A DNA stretch of 64,000 nt from Morinoia aosen (taxonomy: Eukaryota; Arthropoda; Malacostraca; Amphipoda; Talitridae). Numbering within the stretch: the stretch's first letter is position 1; each line of letters opens with the position of its first letter. The DNA lies in contig CM059575.1 of NCBI GenBank assembly GCA_030386875.1, forward strand, positions 46,158,859-46,222,858, written 5' to 3'. This document shows positions 30,501 through 42,600 of the stretch, one piece after another. The notes under the pieces are model-generated. The model did no database searches and was not told the origin of the DNA. It saw only the letters and a program-made list of their open reading frames with translations. The translations under genes were made by a program, and so were the position numbers.

Positions 30501-31141
30501 TTAATTTCATTCATTTTTTTCATTTTTTGTTCATCTGGGGTTTTGGCGAGCGGTAGGACGGTCTTCATGGGTGGGAAGCCGAAACCCCAGACATTTTATC
30601 TCATTTTGGCTGCACTAACAAACAAATTTTTCATCAATTTTTCATCAATTAATTTTTCATTACTTCAGCTAAGATTACAAAAGTTCTTAAATCACTGTTT
30701 ATATATTATATTGATATTGTAAATAGGTAGAGAACAATAAATAACATGAAATGTAAATCATTAGGTACATACGTAAGGTGTAAATTAATGTAAAATAGTG
30801 TGCTAATGTGTTGAAGAGCATTGTGAACACATGTAAATAAAGATAGTGTATGGGTAGGAACTCTTTCTCTCATTATATGCGCTAGGTGATATACGTGTGT
30901 AAATATTAGATAGTAAATAGATTAAGAACTAGATAGACCTAGATCATACTTTGTAAACAATGAAAATTTTAGGTAGTGCTTTTTGTATAGATAATGTATA
31001 TATGTTCAGGAAACTAGGGTGCAGTATAGGTAATGTGGGTAAATACCTATGTACTAAAAAAATTAAAAATACAATAAAAAATAAAAAATAAAAATAAAAA
31101 TAAAAAATGTATACATATAAAAACAAAAAAATATATGTATA

Positions 31142-31245
31142 CAGGGTGTTGGTGGAACTCTTGGTACAAACTTCGGCTACTAGTAGGAAATACTAATTTA
31201 AACACTTTTACATCGGTGAAAAAATATCGAAAAACGCTTAGTTTA
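31142..31245 (+). repeat. Left inverted repeat of the mariner-like element
   Basis: Pairs with 32745-32848. Mismatches are near the middle (ATACTAATTT against ATACAAATTT, and one base each around TAGGAAA and CATCGGTG). Confidence 0.9.
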
Positions 31246-31518
31246 TAATTATTGGGCTTAGAAGTTTTTAATGCTACTCCACAAGAACACAACAGCAATT
31301 TCGCAACAGACAGGAATAAGGGCAATATAAGGGCAATAAGAATATGGGCAATTAGAATGAACAAGTGTTGGCAGAATCGAAAATGTTTTTTTACAGTTTA
31401 AAACATTAATTCACAGATTCAGGAAATTTCTAGAAATTCCTAGTCAACGTTAAAGACCCCTGGTGAGAAGCGTATGTGTATCTTTTGTCAGTTAGCACCG
31501 TGGCACTGAAGTGGTAAG

Positions 31519-32589
31519 ATGTATCGCCTTAAAAATACACAAATGGCAGACCTGCACTTCATGTCACGTAATGCTTATGGTAATGCGAGACGTGCCGCGA
31601 GAATCTATCAGGAACGTTACCCTAATCGAGAAGTCCCTGATCATCGATTATTCACTGCATTGCACCGAAGATTGACGGAAACCGGCAGTTTTGGTGTAAA
31701 CAGAGTAAACGTTGGTCGCCCAATAAATTATCATCGAGAGCAAGAAGTGTTGGAACATTTCTGTAGAAACCCGCGTACGAGCACCCGTGCCGCAGCAGTA
31801 TCTTTGGGTATTCGTGACCATAGTACAGTGTGGCGTGTATTGAACCGGAATAATTATCATCCGTATCACTTCCAGAGAGTCCAGGGTCTCCTTCCCGTTG
31901 ATTATGGTCCTTGTGAGCAATTCGCGCAGTGGTTTTTAGATCGGGGGGTAGAAGATGCCAATTTTGCAGAGTGTGTGTTGTTTACGGATGAAGCAACCTT
32001 CAGCCGAAATGGAATTTCTGATTATCATAACTTTCACTCATGGCAGCAGAACAATCCTCATGTCATCCATGAACGTCATCACCAACATCGCTACACTGTC
32101 AATGTTTGGGCCGGTATCGTGCACAATCAACTCATTGGTGTATACATTCTGCCAGAGCGTCTTACTGGAGATGTGTACAAAATCTTTCTTGAAGAAGTCC
32201 TTCCTGGTTTGTTGGAAAATTTGCCATTAGGTATTCGTAGACGACTTTGGTTTCAACACGATGGAGCTCCAGCGCATTATGCTCTAAATGTGCGATGGTT
32301 TCTTGACCAACAATTTCCAAATCGATGGATTGGTCGTGGTGGTGGTGTGTCCTGGCCACAGAGATCACCTGATTTTACTCCGTTAGATTTTTCCTTATGG
32401 GGGCACTTGAAATCTCTGATTTATGCGACACCTGTGGAGTCGGAAGAAGACCTTGTCGCTCGAATTTCAGTCGCTGCTGGAGATATCGCTGACAACCCAG
32501 GAATGTTTGGCAACGTACGCAACTTGCTTCGACGAAGGTGTCGTGCGTGTATCGATGTTAATGGTCGAAATTTTGAAAACCTACTTTGA
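31519..32589 (+). CDS. Tc1/mariner-type transposase with DUF4817-like N-terminus
   Basis: 356 residues from ATG (MYRLKNTQMADLHF). The N-terminal part, with conserved ARIYQERYPNREVPDHRLF and then a second helix-turn-helix region (TRAAAVSLGIRDHSTVWRVL), would bind the inverted repeats. The catalytic domain has Asp in LFTDEATF (about residue 157), QHDGAPAHY (about 247) and RSPDFTPLDF (about 284), with 36 residues between the second and third Asp, followed by LWGHLKSLIY. Length and motifs are complete, so activity is possible. It catalyses cut-and-paste excision and insertion at TA in the nucleus. Confidence 0.9.
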   Translation: MYRLKNTQMADLHFMSRNAYGNARRAARIYQERYPNREVPDHRLFTALHRRLTETGSFGVNRVNVGRPINYHREQEVLEHFCRNPRTSTRAAAVSLGIRDHSTVWRVLNRNNYHPYHFQRVQGLLPVDYGPCEQFAQWFLDRGVEDANFAECVLFTDEATFSRNGISDYHNFHSWQQNNPHVIHERHHQHRYTVNVWAGIVHNQLIGVYILPERLTGDVYKIFLEEVLPGLLENLPLGIRRRLWFQHDGAPAHYALNVRWFLDQQFPNRWIGRGGGVSWPQRSPDFTPLDFSLWGHLKSLIYATPVESEEDLVARISVAAGDIADNPGMFGNVRNLLRRRCRACIDVNGRNFENLL

Positions 32590-32744
32590 TGCATTACTTT
32601 CTATTATTTATTAAAGTACCTCATGTTATTTCACGTTTTTCATTACCCTCGTGTGTTATTATTGAACATTAGTGCATGTGGTTAACAAGGATCGCCGTGA
32701 GTTCTTGAAGCGCAGCATTAAAAACTGCTAAGCTCAAAAATTAA

Positions 32745-32848
32745 AAAACTAAGCGTTTTTCGATATTTTTTCACTGATGAAAAAGTGTTTAAATTTGTAT
32801 TTTCTACTAGTAGCCGAAGTTTGTACCAAGAGTTCCACCAACACCCTG
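32745..32848 (-). repeat. Right inverted repeat of the mariner-like element
   Basis: Complement of 31142-31245; ends CCAACACCCTG directly before TA. Confidence 0.9.
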
Positions 32849-32871
32849 TATAAATACATATATATATTTTC

Positions 32872-33180
32872 TGCGCAAAACCACATCCCTTCTACAATTT
32901 TAAACGTAGAAGCGTGATTTTGGTCTCATTCGATGCAGTTTAACAGTGAAACAGCGTAGCAAAACACAATTTCATTTTAATTCTAAATTGAATTTTTATT
33001 GGGAAAAACTGAAAAAAATTATTTTTCTTTTCAAATATTGGATATGTGTACCTATAACTTTTTTTCTAGGTCGAAAATCAAACCTACGTTACGGTCTTGG
33101 TACAGTCCTTCCGCGTCGAATGAGACCAAAATCACGCTTCTAGGTTGAAAATTATAGAGTGAGTAGGGTTTCGCGCAAGG
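32872..33180. repeat. Long imperfect inverted repeat, MITE-like
   Basis: The first ~70 bases (GCGCAAAACCACATCC ... TAGAAGCGTGATTTTGGTC) pair with the complement of 33105-33180 (ATGAGACCAAAATCACG ... TTTCGCGCAAGG). The centre is AT-rich and non-coding. Probably a miniature inverted-repeat element or a folded-back relic. No clear target duplication. Confidence 0.6.
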
Positions 33181-33189
33181 ATTGATATT

Positions 33190-34380
33190 TTTCTAATAAT
33201 TGCGAAACAAATGATTTATTTTTGCGAAAATCGAAAAATTTTATAGATGAAAATGTGTTTGGCATTCAATTTTACACATCTGTATGCATTTTTGTTCACC
33301 TAGTTGCGATAGAAATGGGAAAAAAGACATGCGTAAAATTTGGTAGTCAAAGGGTAGTTCAGGGTAGTAGGTTCCCTTAAAAAAAGCGCGTTTTTCTGTG
33401 CGCGTTTGTGTTGAAGAGAATTACTGCTTCTGTGGTTTTCGGGTGTAATACTCAAGGTTTCGGTTAAGAGGTTGATGGATTATAGAAGAACATCCTAATA
33501 CACCTTTTGTGAGGCTACTGCACAATGCTTATCATGAAGGGTATTAACGCAATGCTTAACAATCCGCATACCTACATTTACCTCTAAACACAACCCGCTC
33601 ATGTAACACATCAATCCTATTGATAAATTAGAATATGAAATTTCCCATGACAACGCTAATCTACCTATTGGCCGACCAGCCCCGTATCGTTAAATTAGAC
33701 ACCAATAATACATGTAGACAATGATGGGCACCAATAATGCATAGGGAATATCAAGGCCTTCTCTGTCGTCTTGACCGCTTTCATCTCACAATCACACTTC
33801 ACCAAGCACTCCGCGGCATTCTCAAGGTACCCAATCTCAAGAGCGCTTTCTGTATTGACGAGATACAGTTCATTTCAGTACGACTTCAGTTCATATTGTG
33901 GATAGGTCTTTCTGAGCGATGACGTGATACGTTGACTTGAATTGGTGACCTCTTAACTTCTTTTCTTCATCATTGTTTAGTTCTCACCATCTGCAATATT
34001 ATAAATTTTTCTTTACTCAATTCGTTTCACAGCTAGATCTAATTAGCATTTTCTTTTATTTTGAAGAATATATCAATATATATATATATATATGCATATA
34101 TATATATGCAACATCAATTTGTGTCAACTAAGTTTCTGAGCAATTTCTAAATACTATGACTTTTATAACTTACCCCTGCCCACAGGAGTAATTTGTACGT
34201 ATTAATTTTGAATATCGCTCCGGTCGTATTTTTCCTGGGATTCCTATTTGAAATTATTCTCTGAAACAAGACTAATACAATAAATAAATTTATGGGTTAC
34301 ATTGTAGCGTGAAACTTGTTTGCTCAATATGGTCATTTCTTCGCATCATTTCTTTAAACACGTGTTTTTCAGAGTGTGAT
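33190..34380. other. No recognisable gene; (AT)n at 34078-34110
   Basis: AT-rich sequence with a TATATA/TATGCATATA tract at 34078-34110. The short ORFs have no domain signature. Confidence 0.5.
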
Positions 34381-34384
34381 ATTA

Positions 34385-34560
34385 TTTCGTATAACTTTAT
34401 TTTCACCACCTCCTATTTGTAACACGTTATTTCTCAGACGGTCCTCGGCGCAAGACTGAACTCAATCCATAATCAACATCTAAGTGTGCTTGAGTGCTGC
34501 CCTCTCTTTTCCGTACAGCCAACCGCGCTTTTCGAAAATTCAGACGAGCTTGTCCAAAAC
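34385..34560. repeat. Dispersed repeat, first copy
   Basis: Shares CACCACCTCCTATTTGTAAC, a GGTCCTCGGC block and TACAGCCAACCGCGC with 35868-36020, in the same order and strand. Family unknown. Confidence 0.5.
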
Positions 34561-35867
34561 CCTTCCTGTATGTTGTTTTGCTGTGTTATTGGCGGTTCTA
34601 CACCTCGAACTTTCTCTCATGGTATGCCTGTTTCTCATTGGCAATGAGCCCCCCTTGACGCGAGCTTGGCTAACTCCTAACTCCGCCCCAAATTTCTTTA
34701 CAAGTTCGACTCGAAAACCTTTTCCCCTATGATTTTCTAACAACCCTCTACCTCTACCCAGTGGAGACGGTGTAATAAGGGAATCTTTGCTTGCTAGGCA
34801 GTTCGCCTCAAGTGTCACGAGAAACTTCTGTCCTGTCTCTCATTAGTTTGCACTAACAAGGAAACCGAACGCTCGTTTTGAGGAATTGGCTCACCTCCAT
34901 GAAATGCACAGAAAACACAAGAAAACTCATGGTCAAGCCCAAAAGTCAAATAATCAACATTACAGTATATACTAAAACAAAACGTTACTCACCGATGAAA
35001 TACGACTCAACTTACTCAGCGCATTTTCTGAGCGCACCCGTGATGTTGCGAGCTGTCGCTTCTAATGTTGGGGGCATAATACATCGGGTGAAATTCGCTT
35101 AATATTTATGATTTTCGGCCATACGTCATACAAAACATCAACAAGCGTACGCACAATGAATGTTATTAGGAATGATACAAATTAAGTAATGGAATCTAGA
35201 AACTGCATACGCCAAATGTTTTACATCACAGAACTATACTGAATGATTCGGCTGGCCAGCCACCCTAAGTTTACGAGAGCTACACATGAGACATGGTCTA
35301 TTCTGGTCTATTCTATCTCAGCTATTCCAGCAGCACAGTAGGTGATCGTCACTTCAACCCACAAAATCATTCGTCCACGACTCGCTTCAGTTCAAATTCC
35401 TGTCTTATGCACTGTTCAGAAAATGTCTATTGATGACGTTATACTGCTCATTCCGCTTCAGTATCTTCACACGTCAATCCCCTTTTCATCCGAGCAGATC
35501 AATCCTTCCCGCTTGGTAAGACAAAATTTTTTAACCTGTTACTTTTTTTTCATCGGGCCAATGACGTTTCCTCAAAATACCTCAATTTTTTACTTCACTG
35601 AATGACATTAAATTTTCACAATATTTATTTCAAAAATATCTTTTCCAAAGGAAACTACATCTCTCTTACCCTCCCATCTAATGATGCATCTCCATGTTCC
35701 ATTAAATGACTCCTACGATTTGGTAGGGTTTGTAATTTCCCCTCTGCACAGAAAAACGGAGAATATTTACTCTATTGAAAAGGAAGAGAAATTTTGATAC
35801 GTTCAACTTCCTTTATATGAAATACACTGTCACATTATTTCAGATTGGTATTTTTCTTTTAGAGTAA
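34561..35867. other. No recognisable feature
   Basis: AT-rich; short ORFs on both strands without motif or similarity to the other elements of the window. Confidence 0.4.
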
Positions 35868-36020
35868 GTTTATCTCCACCACCTCCTATTTATAACACCT
35901 ACTTTCTCCGACGATCCTCGGCTCCAAACTGAAATGATTTCATTAGCTTCTACCAAAATGTCTGGGAGAGAGCGGTTTTCTGCTTTTTGTACAGCCAATC
36001 AACTGTTTCGAAGTCCGTAC
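35868..36020. repeat. Dispersed repeat, second copy
   Basis: Counterpart of 34385-34560; ends where the truncated mariner copy begins. Confidence 0.5.
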
Positions 36021-36022
36021 GT

Positions 36023-37155
36023 AATTATTGGGCTTAGAAGTTTTTAGTGCTACGCTACAAGAACACAAGAGCGATTTCGCAACAGACAGGAATAATGGCA
36101 ATATGGGGAATTAGCATGAACAAGTGTTGGCAGAATCGAGCATGATTTATTTACAGTTTAAAACATTAATTCACAGATTCAGGAAATTTCTAGAAATTCC
36201 TAGTCAACGTTAGCGACCCCTGGTGAGAAGCGTATGTGTATCTTTTGTCAGTTAGCACCGTGGCACTGAAGTGGTAAGATGTATCGCCTTACAAATGCAC
36301 AAATGGCAGACATGCATTTCACTTATGGTGCTTCTAATGGTAATGCAAGACGTGCCGCAAGAATTTATCACGAACGTTACCCTAATCGAGAAGTCCCTGA
36401 TCATCGATTATTCACAACATTGCACCGAAGATTGACGGAAACCGGCAGTTTTAGTGTAAACAGAGTAGATGTTGGTCGCCCAATAAATTATCGTCGAGAG
36501 CGAGAGCAAGAAGTGTTGGAAGATTTCCGTAAAAGCCCGCGTTCGAGCACCCGTGCTGCAGCAGCATCTTTGGGTATTCGTGACCATAGTACAGTGTGGC
36601 ATGTATTGAACCGGAACAATTATCATCCGTATCACTTCCAGAGAGTCCAGGGTCTCCTTCCCGTTGATTATGGTCCTCGTGAGTGATTCGCGCAGTGGTT
36701 TTTAGATCGGGGGGCAAAAGTTGTCAATTTTGCAGAGTGTGTGTTGTTTACGGATGAAGCAACCTTCAGCCGAGATGGAATTTCTGATTATCATAACTTT
36801 CACTCATGGCAGCCGAGCAACCCTCATGTCATCCATGAACGTCATCACCAACATCGCTACACTGTCAATGTTTGGGCAGGTATCGTGCACAATCAACTCA
36901 TTGGTCCACACATTCTGCCAGAGCGTCTTACTGGAGATGTGTACAAAATCTTTCTTGAAGAAGTCCTTCCTGGTTTATTGAAAAATGTGCCATTAGGTAT
37001 TCGTAGACGACTTTGGCTTCAACACGATGGAGCTCCGGCACATTATGCTCTAAATGTGCGACGGTTTCTTGACCAACAGTTTCCAAATCAATGGATTGGT
37101 CGTGGTGGTGCTGTGTCCTGGCCACCGAGATCACCTGATTTGACTCCGTTAGATT
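36023..37155 (+). pseudogene. Truncated mariner-like element with broken transposase
   Basis: Starts at AATTATTGGGCTTAG, equal to 31246 onward in the complete copy, so the left inverted repeat is missing. The transposase frame from ATG 36279 has a TGA at 36684-36686, where the intact copy has CAA, and resumes to SPDLTPLDF at about 37140. It then runs into unrelated sequence, losing the last ~70 codons and the right inverted repeat. The residue around the first Asp is kept. Non-functional. Confidence 0.85.
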
Positions 37156-38104
37156 TTTTCATATGCACTGTATGGAGGCACTGTATGGAGGCACTGTATA
37201 CACATGCATGTGTATATTTAGAAGAAATATATATATATGTGTGTTTAATGTATGTATAAACTGTATATAGGGTCCTGTAGATAGGCATGAAATAACACTA
37301 GAATAAACTTGGGTTCATTTGGTGCACCGATGGCTCTTGTCGCCCCCACCGACTTAATTACTTTAGAGTAGAGATTACGCGGCACAATTATAAAGACAAA
37401 TTACTTTTACCATATTAAGCCCTGATGGGTACCCCTTCCCTTATCCTTGTAACTAAGAATGAACACATATATGACAAGCTGCATATGATCACCAATTTAT
37501 GCGCTCAAATGCACCTTTTTTACCTTCTACTATCCCCTTCTTTTTCTCTCTTATTTTTCTCTTCCGAAACAATCTGTGTCAAACTCTAACTTTCTTCTCT
37601 CCTTTCCTTTTGTTACCGCCACCGCTACCACCAGCCCAGTACACTCTCAGCGTCCCTGATATTCACTACAAAGTCTCGACTTTCCGCAAGCACCACCTAC
37701 GGTGCCTTCACCCCCACCTCGACTGCCAGCCGCCACGCCTCGTTGATTCCTCGACTCGAACCAGTTCCCTGCTGGCGTCTCTGGTACTCCTTAGTCGGAG
37801 ATACTCGGTCAACAACAGCCTCACCGGTCTGCTCTCATCCTCCTACCACGTTGCACCTCCCCAACAACCGTCGGTCTGCCAAGACGTCCTTGGGTGCTGT
37901 ATTACTCGACTGTAATATTCCGTTGTGTGCTTTTACTGTCGGTGATATCTACAATAATACGGCATTTATTCCAGTTGTGTTTTCCTTACCCTGCCGTGTT
38001 CGTTTGTACCTCAGGCACTCGCTTCGGGCGAAGATATTCAAAGTCTAAAGATATTCACAGTATACCCAGAGTGTAGAGCAGCCTTAGGAAGAACACTACA
38101 CAGC
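37156..38104. other. No recognisable gene
   Basis: Contains a repeated TATGGAGGCACTG (37171-37197) and a GC-richer, coding-like stretch (37500-37915, proline/serine-rich) that I cannot assign to any family. Confidence 0.4.
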
Positions 38105-38107
38105 CAT

Positions 38108-38570
38108 CTAGGTGGCGGTCGGCAGACGGCTGCGAGCGTGGCCCAGTGTACTTAGAACAGCGGTAGAGTGAAGACGGAGCTTACGTTCTTGTCATTCGAA
38201 TTGCGCCTTTGTGCATACAGTGAGGATAGTGATAGAGCTGCGCAGTTGCGTGGCAACTAGAATCGTACAATGAGTAAGTGATAGAGATGCGTAGTTGTGC
38301 GGCAACTAGAGTCGTACAGTGAGGCAGTGATAGAGCTGCGTAGTTGCGGGGCAACTAGAGTTTTCCGAGTGAGAGAGTGCTTGGCGATTCGTGGAGTGAT
38401 TTGTTTGCTCCTGTGAGAGGAAGGCTTACGGCTGCATCAGTGAAAGGTCGTACCGTTGGGAGAGCGTCGTACCTTTGGCACGGTTCTCCCCCTGAGGACG
38501 ACAGTGAGGAAGGTAAGTCCGAGTGCTCGGTAGGCGTGCTACCCTCTCACTCACGGCTTTATTTTCCGTT
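38108..38570 (+). repeat. 5' LTR of Gypsy-2 (5'-truncated)
   Basis: Shares GCGGTCGGC.GACGGCTGCGAG through CACTC.CGGCT.TATTTTCCG with the right LTR. Contains three 49-bp tandem units (38229-38370), where the right LTR has only one around the solo insertion. A donor-like GAAGGTAAGTC is present in both LTRs. Confidence 0.75.
38229..38370. repeat. 49-bp tandem repeat in the Gypsy-2 LTR (x3)
   Basis: Units begin GTGATAGAGCTGCG(C/T)AGTTG and contain GGCAACTAGA; starts at 38229, 38278 and 38327, the last partial. Confidence 0.8.
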
Positions 38571-38624
38571 TGAAGACCACAAGCTATCTAGGCCTTTATT
38601 GTTAGCTTGTGGTAGCCAACTTCG

Positions 38625-39620
38625 TTGCCGGCAAGATGGCGGCGGCTTGAAGGCTGCGCGGCTGAGAAGGCTGCGGCAGTTGGGGCTGGCGATCCGGGAT
38701 CGTCAGTGCCGCCGGCGGGGAGCACGCGGGACTTGCTCGTGGAAGTTGGCATGTTAGCCTACATCTTGACTCAGGCGCATGGGCCGATTCTAGATCGTTT
38801 GGCTAGGCAGCTGCCTAAGTTGACTGGCGATGGATCAATCGGTGCGATTGAATGGCTGGAGAATCTGGAGAGGCTCTGCCAGCTGGAACGTGTGGCGTCG
38901 ACCGACGTCATAGGGTTTATGCATGATGGCAACGCCGCTCGGGTGTTTCGCTGCATGACTGTCAGTGATGCTGCTCAGCGGCAGGTATTTAGGTCTACGC
39001 TAGCTGCGGAATTCGCGTTGCCTATGCAGGAGGCTAATAGGCAGTACACCGAACGTCGGCTTGGAGCTGAAGAGTCGGGGGACGTATACCTGGATTACTT
39101 GGCGCGTCTAGGTGGGAGAGTAGAGTTGAACTCGAGAGATTTGGTTTTTAGGCTCAAATTTCACGAGGGTCTCACCACCAGGGTCTCACCACGAGGGTGC
39201 ACTTGGGTAGTTGTATGTGAGGACGCGTATACTGCGCCGTTCGATGCTGTGGTTTCGAAAGTGCGGGAGAGAATGGCCGCACAGAGGGTTGTGGCCGGGC
39301 AAGGCCAGGGGGCCAAGCTTGGGGTAGACCTGGCTGCTTCTGGGAAGCAGGGCGAAGATGCTTGCTACCGCTATGGCGGTGCGCACCGTGTGCAGGTGTG
39401 CCCGCAGGACAAGGTACTGCGGCGCCTACTGGTAGAGGGTCCGAAACGGCTCACGCCAAAAGAAAGTCTCTTTGCGGGCGGAGAGACCGGGCATTTTACC
39501 CGTGACTGTCCCACGGCAGCTCCGTCCGGGATGGTATCTGGGCTCACGGTTGGTGGGTCGGGTTTCTTTGCGGAGGGCGTCAGTCGGGGCGACGCGTCTT
39601 CCTCAACGGAAACCGTGTAA
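38625..39620 (+). pseudogene. gag: Gypsy-2 gag
   Basis: An open frame of about 330 codons with a long helical region (MLAYILTQAHGPILDRLARQ, IEWLENLERLCQLERV) and two decayed zinc knuckles near the end: CYRYGGAHRVQVC (second Cys lost) and FAGGETGHFTRDC (first Cys lost). The first in-frame ATG is at about 38750; the frame is open further upstream. A small duplication, GGGTCTCACCAC, occurs at 39166-39190. It would form the particle shell, but the damaged knuckles suggest a dead copy. Confidence 0.7.
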
Positions 39621-39639
39621 GTCGGGCTTACCGGGGGTC

Positions 39640-42600
39640 TCCTCTCCTAGGGAGGCACCTTCGGAGAGAGGGACTGTGAGCGGCGGAAATGTGTCGCCGA
39701 GGTGGGATGATCTGGGATCACTCGGAGCGACTGATGTTACGACTAGGAGTCGTTTGCCAGTCGTTCGTGCTCTGTTGAATGGGCATCGTTCTTGGTGTCT
39801 GGTAGAATCCGGGAGCGAGCGGACGGTGGTTTGTCCGCCGGTGGTGGTGGGCCAACACCTCCGACCGGGGTGGCCGTAGCTAACGGCGGACAGCAGGACT
39901 TCCAGTGAGGGGAAGTACTGTCGAGTAGTAGTCGGGCTGGAAGGGCATTGTTTTGGTGTCAATGCACTCTCCATGCACGAGTTGGGGAATCTTGGCGTTG
40001 ACTGTCTCCTGGGTAGTGATGTTATTGATCACATGGGGGACGTCACCGTCAGGAGAGGCCCTAACTCGAAGTATGCAGTTGACTTGGGGAGATCTTGGCC
40101 TGCTGGATGCTGTAGGAGGTCCAGCAATGGATTCGCCTGTGCCAAGTTGGGAACCGGCCTGGTGGCAGGGGTGGGATCGGTGGATTCGAGAGATGCGCCG
40201 GCACCGATCGAAATTAGCGACCCTGACATTGTTGCTAGATTCGCTGACGGTCGATTGGCCGTCAGTTAGCGGTGGTCCGAGAAGCCACCCGAGGGGTTGC
40301 AAACTCAGATCGTGGAGTACGAACGTACTCGGGCGCCTCATGTATGTGAGCGTTATGTCGCAGAGATTCAGAGTTGGATCTAGAAGGGTTGTTTTTGGCT
40401 GTGGCATGGAACATCCAGGGCGTTATTCCGTTGCTGGCCGTCGTGCAACCAACGAAGGACAAAGTCCGTCCGGTCATGGATTATCGTGAGTTGAACGGCT
40501 TTGTCGAGTGTGATACTGGTGATGATATGGTTGCTGTGTGTGGCGACAAGACTTGGAAATGGCAGCAGCTGCTGGGCGAGCTTAAGGTCGTTGACCTTAC
40601 GTCTGCATACTTGCAAATCCACGTTTCCGAGGATCTGTGGCGAGACCAGATAGCGAAATTTAAGGGTGTGCTTTACGCTTTGACGTGATTAGGCTTCGGC
40701 CTCTCGTGTATGCCTCGAATCATGACCGTGATCCTCGGCAAGGTTCTGTCATTGAACGACCGGGCTCGTCAACAGACGGACCACTATATCGATGACGTAG
40801 TGGTTTATGAGTCCGTTCTCAGCGTGCAGGAGCTCCGGAAGCATCTGGCGATGAACGGACTTGTGACGAAGGAACATGAGAGCCTGGATGGAGGCAGGTT
40901 CTTTAGAATTTCATTGCAGAAAGATTCCAATAGACATCATAGGATGTCGAGGTGGACAGCTCTCTCCGAGTTCGATTCGGTGAATGCCAGATTGACGAAG
41001 AGAGGACTGTTTCCTTGTGCGGTCGGTTAGTCGGCCATTACCTCTTGGCAGAGTGGCTGCGTCCATGTTGCAGTTTTTTGAAAGGGCTGGGGTGCAGCGG
41101 CTCTTGGGACGACTCGGTCGACAGTTCTGTCAGCTTGTTGGCTGAAGAGCTGTTGGTGCGAGCTCGTCGGGAGGACCGTGTTGGGGGCATATAGGGTGTC
41201 GATCCGCATGGTTCGGTTACCGTGTTCACTGATGCAAGCTCCCTTGGAGTCGGTGTGGCCATTGAGGTAGATGGCCACATTGTCAAGGATGCGTTTTGGC
41301 TTCGAAAAGAGTCAGACCCTCTTCATATCAATGTGGCTGCGTTGGAGGCTGCTGCGCGGGGTATCAGTTTGGCGATTGCTTGGGGTTTAAAACTTCCACG
41401 GCCGCCAATGATACCCGGATAGTCATCACATGGAAGGACAGCACTGTCGATTGCCGCAATCGTGTTCGCACGAAGGGTGCGGCAGAGATGCTCGTAAAGC
41501 GACATCTTGGGGAGATCCGTGAGACGATTGCTGAGCATGGTCTGGTTGTGTCTGTTCGCTTCGTTATGACGATCGAAAACAAAGCCGATCAGATGACCAG
41601 GGTGCCTAAAAGGTGTATTAGTTACTGCGACGCAGGTGAAGCTGTGGCTGAGGTGTCTGCTGTGTTTCCCACTGGAGAGAGTCTCGAGGATGCCATTTGG
41701 GCGGCTTATCTGCCGTATAATTTGGGCATCGATCGGACGTTTTGCTTGGCTTGTGAGATCCATAGTGATCTGTCGCGATAGCAGGTGAAACGTGAGCTGG
41801 CTGGATACAAAGCCTGTCAGCGGATCGATCCCGCTCTGCGGGAGGAGAATTTGGTGGGGCGAGGGAGTCTTTATGCGGAGAGCGGGCGCCGGGTTGCGGT
41901 TGACGTAACCCATTATGGTGCCAAGCTCTACCTGTCCATGGTTGACTGTGGACCCTCGCGGTTCGCCATCTGGCGACAGTTGCTGAATGAGTCATCAGTG
42001 AGCATTGTCGCTCATTTACGCGACGTCGTAATTGAGTGAGGGCCGTGTGATGAATTGTTGTTGGACAATTCGACCGTGTTTCGATCAGCGATTATTGAGC
42101 AGTTTGCTTATGAGCGGGGATTTCTCTGCGATTTCGTGCCACATATGCCCGAATTCCAACGGGATCGTCGATAGAAATCACCGGACGATTAAGAGGATCG
42201 CCGCTAGGGGAAAGAGCGGTATTTTTAAGTACCGCTAGCGGGTGCAATTTGATGTCAATTTCCGGGGGATTGATGGCTGCGAGAAAAACAGCTTTACTAT
42301 TTGTAATATAGCGAGTAATGTAAGTTCTATTTATAGAGACCAAAAGTTGGCAACGCTCGTGACGGCAACAATTGCAGCCAGTCTCCTATTGGTCGCAGTC
42401 AGCTAAACAGTAAATGTTGAGCTGCGTGTGTATATATTATCAAAGTGTGGTTAGTACTACTGGTAGCCATTTCTAACTACCTACTACTAATTCTATTTTA
42501 CTCTATTCTATAATTCCAATCTATCTCCGCTTTTCTCTCACTGGCCACATGTCTATTTAATTGAGTATATTTATAGCTTAGAGATACCCAAGAGGTGAGT

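Larger units (their letters stand above)
23600..31120 (+). mobile_element. Decayed Jockey-like LINE, split by an LTR-like insert
   Basis: In order: gag-like ORF1 with zinc knuckles (to about 24960), endonuclease (25414-25902), RT N-terminal region (about 26240-26760), a 2.2-kb insertion (26817-29044), the RT core (29046-29840), and a C-terminal part to about 30500. A 3' region ends in an A-rich tract (31060-31105). The left edge is uncertain. Many stops and frameshifts; a dead copy. Confidence 0.7.
31142..32848 (+). mobile_element. Tc1/mariner-superfamily transposon (DUF4817-type), complete
   Basis: Inverted repeats of about 104 bp begin CAGGGTGTTGGTGGAACTC at 31142 and end in its complement at 32848, with only a handful of differences. 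TA lies at both edges (31140-31141 and 32849-32850), the Tc1/mariner target. One intact transposase lies between them. A truncated relative is at 36023-37155. Confidence 0.9.

Noticed and set aside
30944-31364. Phe/Tyr-rich ORFs on the minus strand
   Set aside because: Translations of the A-rich LINE tail and of the mariner inverted repeat.
37499-38048. Proline/serine-rich ORFs
   Set aside because: Open in two overlapping frames with biased composition and no recognisable domain; kept only as unassigned sequence.
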